Shown: positions 62,648 through 64,000 of the stretch, piece after piece | Position numbering within the stretch: position 1 is the stretch's first letter | Layout: every line of letters starts with the position of its first letter | NCBI RefSeq assembly: GCF_042433895.1 | Contig: NZ_JBHLUA010000003.1 | Span: 206,480 to 270,479 of the forward strand | Length of the DNA: 64,000 bases | Origin: Mesonia maritima | GTDB taxonomy: Bacteria; Bacteroidota; Bacteroidia; Flavobacteriales; Flavobacteriaceae | Reading direction: 5' to 3' | The notes under the pieces: model-generated | Databases searched by the model: none | Told to the model about the DNA's origin: nothing | The model's input: only the letters and a program-made list of their open reading frames with translations | Program-made: the position numbers and the translations under genes

Positions 62648-63151
62648 ATGAAGTGTAGATTTATTTTAATTCTTCTTTTTTTGGCAATTTCAACTTCAGG
62701 CTTTGCGCAAAAAAATATTCACTTTGGTATTAAAGCCGGCGGAAACTTATCCGGTTTTCACACAGGGAAAAGTATTAATACCGGAAATTCAGGAATAAAT
62801 TTTGGCGGTGTTGCCGAATTAGAATTAAACGATTTATTCTCGCTTCAATCTGAAATTATTTATAACAGAAAAGGTGGTTTGATTGATGTTAAAGACAAAA
62901 GCTTTTCTGAATTTTATTCTATCGAAACAGATCTTGATTATATTGATATTCCGGTTCAAGCTAAAATATATTTTCTAAAAAATGTGAGTTTAGATCTTGG
63001 CGCGCAAGTAGGATTTTTATTAAATACTAAAGGTAAAATCACAAATTCTCAAAATAATAATGGTGAAGAAGTTGAATTTAAACTTACAAATACAGTAGAT
63101 TTTGGTCTAAACGGTGTTAGCAGTAATAAAAAAAATAAAATTACGATTTGA
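62648..63151 (+). CDS. outer-membrane beta-barrel (PorT-family-like) protein, C-terminally truncated
   Basis: A 167-residue exported protein (signal about 1-20, ending GFAQ). The mature part starts HFGIKAGGNLSGFH and continues in barrel strands typical of the porin-type family of Bacteroidota (FGGVAELELNDLFSLQSEIIYNRKG, YIDIPVQAKIYF). Family members are usually over 200 residues and end in further strands; here the frame ends abruptly after TVDFGLNGV with a Lys/Asn run. The last 11 bases overlap an opposite-strand gene. A recombination breakpoint near 63118 is likely, so it may not work. Confidence 0.7.
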   Translation: MKCRFILILLFLAISTSGFAQKNIHFGIKAGGNLSGFHTGKSINTGNSGINFGGVAELELNDLFSLQSEIIYNRKGGLIDVKDKSFSEFYSIETDLDYIDIPVQAKIYFLKNVSLDLGAQVGFLLNTKGKITNSQNNNGEEVEFKLTNTVDFGLNGVSSNKKNKITI

Positions 63152-63416
63152 ATTCAAGTTCGATTTTCCGCTGGTATTCAATAAGAAGCATGTCAAATTG
63201 CAGAATTCCTCTTGGCTCTATTCCATTTTTATTAGAAATCGTTATGATAAAATCCTGGAATTTTTCTTTTAATTGGTTTAAACTTAGATCTTCATTAAAA
63301 AAATCGGGATTTGTAAAAACTCTGTAATATTTTTCACAAAAACACAGAATAATTTGATAATCCTCTAATGTGTAGCTATTATTTTGAATAACTTTATTTA
63401 GCTCTTTTTTCGTCAT
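63141..63416 (-). CDS. hypothetical protein
   Basis: A 91-residue soluble, helical, Lys/Glu-rich protein without signal or membrane segment. It overlaps the end of the truncated barrel gene. No family recognised. It lies at the start of a low-GC, accessory-looking region. Confidence 0.5.
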   Translation of the reverse strand: MTKKELNKVIQNNSYTLEDYQIILCFCEKYYRVFTNPDFFNEDLSLNQLKEKFQDFIITISNKNGIEPRGILQFDMLLIEYQRKIELEFKS

Positions 63417-63453
63417 AAAAATTTTTTTAATTTACAATTAAATATTGAATTGA

Positions 63454-63867
63454 ATGAAAACTACTAAAACAATTACTATAAATAAAAAAATATTAGGTGT
63501 TTTTTTATTATCATTTATTGCCGGCTTTTTATTATTATTTAGCTTAGAACATCTCGGAAAATTCAGTTATTTACCTAAAAACAATTCCAATTTAATCCAA
63601 AGTTCTAACAAAAACAATTATCCGATCAGTACTCCTATCGCTTCAATTTATTATGAAACTTATTTTGGTGAAAGAGTTAGAACATCTGGAAATGGTTTTA
63701 GAATTAAAGACGTGATTTTTAAAGAATCTGAATTCAAAAATTATTCAAATAGATTATATTATTATATTGAGGCAACTAAAACGGATTATAAATTTGGATT
63801 AATTTTTTCAACTGTTTTATTTGCGATAATGTTATTTTTTATAAATTTTAAAATAAAATTCAAATGA
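63454..63867 (+). CDS. hypothetical membrane protein, two predicted helices
   Basis: A 137-residue protein with hydrophobic segments near residues 13-30 (ILGVFLLSFIAGFLLLFSLE) and 114-132, separated by an ~80-residue extracytoplasmic loop with PISTPIASIYYETYFGERV. No family recognised. The stop overlaps the next gene by 4 bases (ATGA), so the two belong together. Confidence 0.6.
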   Translation: MKTTKTITINKKILGVFLLSFIAGFLLLFSLEHLGKFSYLPKNNSNLIQSSNKNNYPISTPIASIYYETYFGERVRTSGNGFRIKDVIFKESEFKNYSNRLYYYIEATKTDYKFGLIFSTVLFAIMLFFINFKIKFK

Positions 63868-64000
63868 AATACCTAATTATTCTAATTTCATTATTATTTA
63901 TTTCTTGTATAGATGAACCTAAAAAAAAACCTTTTAAAAAAGATGTTATTATTCAAGAAAAAGTAAAAGAGGTGAGTTATAATATCTATAACAATATTAA
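63864..64000 (+). CDS. putative lipoprotein, 3' end outside window
   Basis: ATG at 63864 overlaps the previous stop. The reading frame is open to the last base: M-K-Y-L-I-I-L-I-S-L-L-F-I-S-C, a lipoprotein signal with lipobox FISC, then a Lys/Glu-rich stretch. It is cut by the window edge, and I recognise no family. Confidence 0.6.
   Translation, partial: MKYLIILISLLFISCIDEPKKKPFKKDVIIQEKVKEVSYNIYNNI

Noticed and set aside
1..64000. CRISPR arrays, insertion sequences, rRNA genes, replication origin
   Set aside because: No regularly spaced repeats, transposase, integrase, rRNA or DnaA-box cluster was recognised anywhere in the window.

Overview
The window looks like chromosome of a marine-type Flavobacteriaceae (Bacteroidota). 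The evidence is AT-rich coding sequence, almost no Shine-Dalgarno sites, promoter boxes of the Bacteroidota form TTG-N17-23-TAnnTTTG, type IX secretion proteins (PorQ and a PorV/PorQ relative), a cyclophilin-FKBP fusion, a 1119-residue SecA and a CrtI-CrtB-CrtZ-CrtY carotenoid cluster. The genus is not decided; Gramella-, Zunongwangia- or Salegentibacter-like is an inference.

Layout. 1-6.9 kb: end of a TPR gene, two tandem DUF368 (PopT-type polyprenyl-phosphate transporter) genes overlapping each other and aroE, a DUF349 coiled-coil protein and a DUF808 membrane protein. 7-16.5 kb: rpsA and cmk, two + strand genes (a TraB-like lipoprotein and a DUF5686 protein) lying between cmk and porQ, an FKBP-like lipoprotein, an S4 protein, a phosphoribosyltransferase and aroK. 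16.6-22.2 kb: two identical tRNA-Lys and a tRNA-Leu, a disrupted small membrane-protein frame, then a CarH-type B12 photoreceptor-regulator directly coupled to crtI-crtB-crtZ-crtY (zeaxanthin). 22.3-26.2 kb: a two-component system flanked by two PepSY-like proteins, then an SdiA-regulated-like protein. 26.2-39.2 kb: aconitase, an AT-rich lipoprotein gene, a MoxR ATPase, three SurA/PpiC-type genes, an SRPBCC protein, a structured repeat, the cyclophilin-FKBP fusion and recQ. 39.2-46 kb: kdsD-like, tatC, an AhpD-like gene, lptB, pssA, a PorV/PorQ relative and lnt, a cell-envelope set.

46-54.3 kb holds the most striking region. On the minus strand, in transcription order, it has an AraC regulator, four ~180-residue secreted proteins sharing one domain, a PapD-like periplasmic chaperone, a two-domain version of the same secreted domain, and a 921-residue outer-membrane barrel with terminal Ig-like domains. 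I read this as a chaperone-usher-like surface fibre operon of unusual type. The four subunits form two alternating pairs, as if a two-gene unit had been duplicated, and a hairpin follows the second subunit gene, as after major pilin genes.

54.5-62.6 kb is housekeeping again: an ABC-F ATPase, a methyltransferase, a MacB/LolD-like ATPase, an ATP:cob(I)alamin adenosyltransferase (which would make the CarH chromophore), a DUF2795 protein and secA. From 62.6 kb to the end the window enters an accessory-looking stretch: an outer-membrane barrel gene lacking its C-terminal part, then small unrecognised genes and the start of a lipoprotein.
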